Origin: Bacteroides cellulosilyticus | GTDB taxonomy: Bacteria > Bacteroidota > Bacteroidia > Bacteroidales > Bacteroidaceae | Length of the DNA: 64,000 bases | NCBI RefSeq assembly: GCF_020091405.1 | Contig: NZ_CP081903.1 | Span: 1,736,001 to 1,800,000 of the forward strand | Reading direction: 5' to 3' | Part shown: positions 62,401 through 64,000 of the stretch, piece after piece | Numbering within the stretch: position 1 is the stretch's first letter | How the letters are laid out: each line of letters starts with the position of its first letter | Made by a program: the position numbers and the translations under genes | The notes under the pieces: model-generated | Database searches by the model: none | Seen by the model: only the letters and a program-made list of their open reading frames with translations | Told to the model about the DNA's origin: nothing

Positions 62401-64000
62401 ACAATTGTTATAATAGTAGTAATTCAAACAGAGACCCTGTATGGCGATTATACCCTAATAGTAGTTACAATACAGACAAAGGTAAGGTAACTTCTGTTAC
62501 CGGTGGCTATGGTAGTGTGACGAATATTACTTATGCCTCCCTTGTCAATGGCGGTATCTATACCAAAGGTACGGGTAGCAGTTATCCTGTTGCCGATTAT
62601 ACTTTGCCTTTGCATGTAGTAAAGAAAGTAAATTCGGATAATGGTGCGGCAGGCAGAACAATGATAACTAACTATCGGTACAGTGGCCTTAAAATGCATT
62701 TGCAAGGAAAAGGGCTGTTGGGAATGTCTTCCATGATAGCTGAGAATATGACGTTGGGGACAGTTTCTGAATCTGGTGTAAAAGCATGGAATACTTCCTT
62801 CTACATACCATCTGTTACCTATACTAAAAATACCATAGACGGCAGTACGGCTGAAACTAACTCTACGCTGGTTATCGTGGATAAAGGCTCCAGGAAATAC
62901 TTTGCTTACCCTTCATCTACTACAGAGAAGGATTTGGATGGCAATATGGTTACTACCACTCGTCAGTTCAATACTACCTACGGTTACATGACCCAGGAAA
63001 AGGCAGACTATGGCAATAATATGTATCGTACTGTTCAATATGGCAACTATATCCTTGCCGGAAAAATCTATCAGCCCCAGTTGATCACAAAGGTACAGAA
63101 GCATACGGATGACTCGTCGACTTTCACGCAGAAGACGGAAATCACGTATGATACCTCTAAAGGATATAAAACGAAGACTGTTGAAAATTATGGTTCCTCT
63201 TTGCCTTTAACTACTGAATTCACCTACGATACTTGGGGAAACGTGAAGACGGAGAAAATCAGTGGCTCTGGAGTTTCCGCCCTTACCAGTAACTATGATT
63301 ATGATACAACGAAACGTTTTATCGCTAAAACTTCTACTAATCCGTCGTCATCCATTATTGCTTATACATATGATACTTGGGGAAATGTCTTGACGGAAAC
63401 TGACGAAAGTGATACTTCCAATAAGTTAACAACTAGGCATACGTTTGATGGATGGGGGAACAGACTGTCTACTCTTTTTCCCGACGGTACTAAGAGAAGT
63501 TATCTGAGTGGTTGGAATGTCAATTCAAGTAAACGATTCTTTACGCTTGCCCAAGCTACGGGAGAGCCCTGGGTAAAAACTTGGTACGACAATCAGGGGC
63601 GTGAGGTATTGGTAGAAACAATCGGTCCCAAAAGTATGTCCATTAAAGAGGCTACGACTTATAACAACAAAGGGCTGATCACTCAGAAAAAGACAGAAAC
63701 TGGCAATCTTACCACGACGGAGAACTATACGTATGATGCTCGTGGGCGAGTGCTGACCCAAACAAGCAGTGCAGGGAGATCCGTTTCTTACGCTTATGGG
63801 AACCATACAGTATCGAGTACCACAAACGGGAAAACTTATACCCGAGTTTATGATCCCTGGGGTGGAGTGAAATCCGTGACCGATCCGGTTTCCAGCATTG
63901 CCTATACTTATAAGTCACTGGGAAAACCTCAAAAGATAGTCACAGGTGGAGCTACTTTCACTATGACCTATTATGACACGGGTAAGCAAAAGACGCTGAC
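59418..64000 (+). CDS. Giant secreted SpvB/VCBS/RHS-repeat protein (3' end outside window)
   Basis: The frame is open from the ATG at 59418 to the window end (over 1,527 codons) with no stop. It starts with a signal peptide (cut near AHAQQ). Two similar domains of about 120 residues follow (about 30-150 and 165-280), each ending like ILDAGTYYVVAEGY, which resemble pre-peptidase-type domains. A SpvB/TcdB-like segment begins near residue 300 (TFDVSATGAATYSIPIKIPQ). At least seven FG-GAP/VCBS blades with DFNGDGLTDM-type calcium motifs lie at about 620-985. RHS/YD repeats (YTYDTWGNVLTE, YTYDARGRVLTQ) run from about 1,150 on. This is the shell of a toxin-type or adhesin RHS protein; the C-terminal effector tip is not visible. 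It ends the second TPR-DUF3244 operon. Confidence 0.88.
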   Translation, partial: MKTHLLFIFSFLLFPLIAHAQQGNTRSYPIEVGTYNSEFDYSDSQNTEDFTNNYTGRPSNDVFYKFTISTRMKVIMKHCESELSDTYLSLLDASGKLIDYNDDADFSIGCGGGAGEAYLSKILDAGTYYVVAEGYEENGVITTQITGMFLSSEGDSQQNAIDAGTYNKSFDYSDIQNMNLFSNQYAAGEQEDVFYKFTLTRKMIVTITHCGSMVYETCAYLLNAAGGVIASNDYYSDDGHCSSSSHAFIQRTLEPGTYYIVSEGYDTAELITTNITGYASEDFDYPDIPITYSAEQEAVGSLGGTFDVSATGAATYSIPIKIPQGVGGMQPTLAIVYNSQAGNGMLGWGCNLSGMSVITRGPKDMYHDGTAKALTFSADEAYYLDGKRLIYSSGTIGQEGAIYYLESDPFTKVIVHGTYTASTANTWFEVQSSTGQICYYGNTTGARQSYTAGNSPRIYAWYLDYVEDPLGNYMNYTYNKWSYCMYPNTIMYGNNKNGSTGLQNTVTFSYETRSNDPQLFVIEGVKGTMDRRLKTITSKTGNSVYRVYDLQYNTTGDASGTKYSRLTSVTERNGAGDVMQPVKLNWSYLPSLYSIPVSPQVNAASVYPAVAFSEQQFIAGDFNGDGLTDMMGISPVKIPTGTNSWTYDTYAYIYWASLDSSGNVRFVDGTNYRLGASFQLSDMQEYKAGSSVIDFDGDGLNEFVVPHVSINDHWKQIAFYVYGNTVQGAFGYNLQHSSEMPAYATGDFNNDGKGDIVFIEKGHSGNKYPGEIIGHNSGTSLYRTAFSLTLPSNPDKVFVSDLNGNGLEDMMIIYNGGYTIFWNQGNGITGTTFSDAKKTTGTNVSKVWMIRSGDFNGDGLMDILMNSTGESSWYFALNNGNGTFTKSQACTLGLYDQSFTSKDDSRFDCLIYDFDLDGKSDVVITKAMYDKKSAIFQGSWGEFNKTYTYWMHSTGSALTIVRSATSNRDEDALSSRYLVGDFNGDGQMELMNYGYNCYNSSNSNRDPVWRLYPNSSYNTDKGKVTSVTGGYGSVTNITYASLVNGGIYTKGTGSSYPVADYTLPLHVVKKVNSDNGAAGRTMITNYRYSGLKMHLQGKGLLGMSSMIAENMTLGTVSESGVKAWNTSFYIPSVTYTKNTIDGSTAETNSTLVIVDKGSRKYFAYPSSTTEKDLDGNMVTTTRQFNTTYGYMTQEKADYGNNMYRTVQYGNYILAGKIYQPQLITKVQKHTDDSSTFTQKTEITYDTSKGYKTKTVENYGSSLPLTTEFTYDTWGNVKTEKISGSGVSALTSNYDYDTTKRFIAKTSTNPSSSIIAYTYDTWGNVLTETDESDTSNKLTTRHTFDGWGNRLSTLFPDGTKRSYLSGWNVNSSKRFFTLAQATGEPWVKTWYDNQGREVLVETIGPKSMSIKEATTYNNKGLITQKKTETGNLTTTENYTYDARGRVLTQTSSAGRSVSYAYGNHTVSSTTNGKTYTRVYDPWGGVKSVTDPVSSIAYTYKSLGKPQKIVTGGATFTMTYYDTGKQKTL

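Overview
The window is chromosomal DNA of a gut Bacteroides-type bacterium (Bacteroidales). Three things point to this: SusC/SusD pairs and GH27, GH43 and GH89 glycosidases; families largely confined to Bacteroidota (DUF3244, DUF3836, DUF4270, DUF4907, DUF6377, ORF6N); and about twenty copies of the Bacteroides -7 promoter element TAnnTTTG a short way upstream of genes, mostly without clear Shine-Dalgarno sequences. I do not name a species.

Layout. 1-3000: the end of a glycan-use locus (5'-truncated GH27 alpha-galactosidase, GH43 enzyme), an ECF sigma remnant and a small lipoprotein. 3200-9350: rubrerythrin, convergent nadB, then a regulatory block with a TPR/HTH membrane regulator, an orphan HTH domain, a PH-like membrane protein and a LytTR regulator whose receiver lacks the phospho-acceptor Asp. 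9400-9545: a 22-bp tandem repeat array. 9574-14734: a cell-envelope island (FadL-like barrel, DUF4270, Kelch, DUF4907 and other lipoproteins). 14906-22822: ORF6N protein, lpdA, DUF2007 protein, dacB, acetyl-CoA hydrolase/CoA-transferase, miaB. 23150-24471: a complete ISAs1-family insertion sequence with a 10-bp target duplication. 24631-26839: AraC regulator and DUF1593 hydrolase. 27302-31110: TPR regulator, DUF3244 protein, and a C39-like/VKOR/thioredoxin fusion. 31323-38327: DUF3836 protein, GH89 alpha-N-acetylglucosaminidase, and two DUF3857/transglutaminase-like proteins. 38525-45235: a housekeeping run (methyltransferase, ftsX, DUF3098, uppP, truB, queA, zinc ribbon, folK, flippase-like protein). 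45329-53148: DUF6377 regulator with SusC, SusD and a histidine acid phosphatase, probably a phosphorylated-substrate uptake locus. 53301-54742: metK behind a SAM-II-type riboswitch. 54847-56055: AAA/DUF4143 ATPase. 56770-64000: TPR regulator, DUF3244 protein, short T9SS-tagged protein, and a giant SpvB/VCBS/RHS protein running off the window.

Themes. Four membrane-anchored TPR regulators with C-terminal DNA-binding-like domains are present. Two head parallel operons (27302-31110 and 56770-64000) that encode a DUF3244 secreted protein next, then different downstream genes: a redox fusion in one, an RHS giant in the other. About 240-270 bp upstream of the -7 element of each is a short array repeated with exactly 22-bp period. 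The two arrays share a 13-mer. Two further 22-bp-spaced repeats lie beside the LytTR gene and upstream of GH89. This is the most unusual recurring signal in the window. Others are a three-copy dispersed GCTAC-rich inverted repeat and the SAM-II-like leader of metK. No rRNA, tRNA or CRISPR array was seen.
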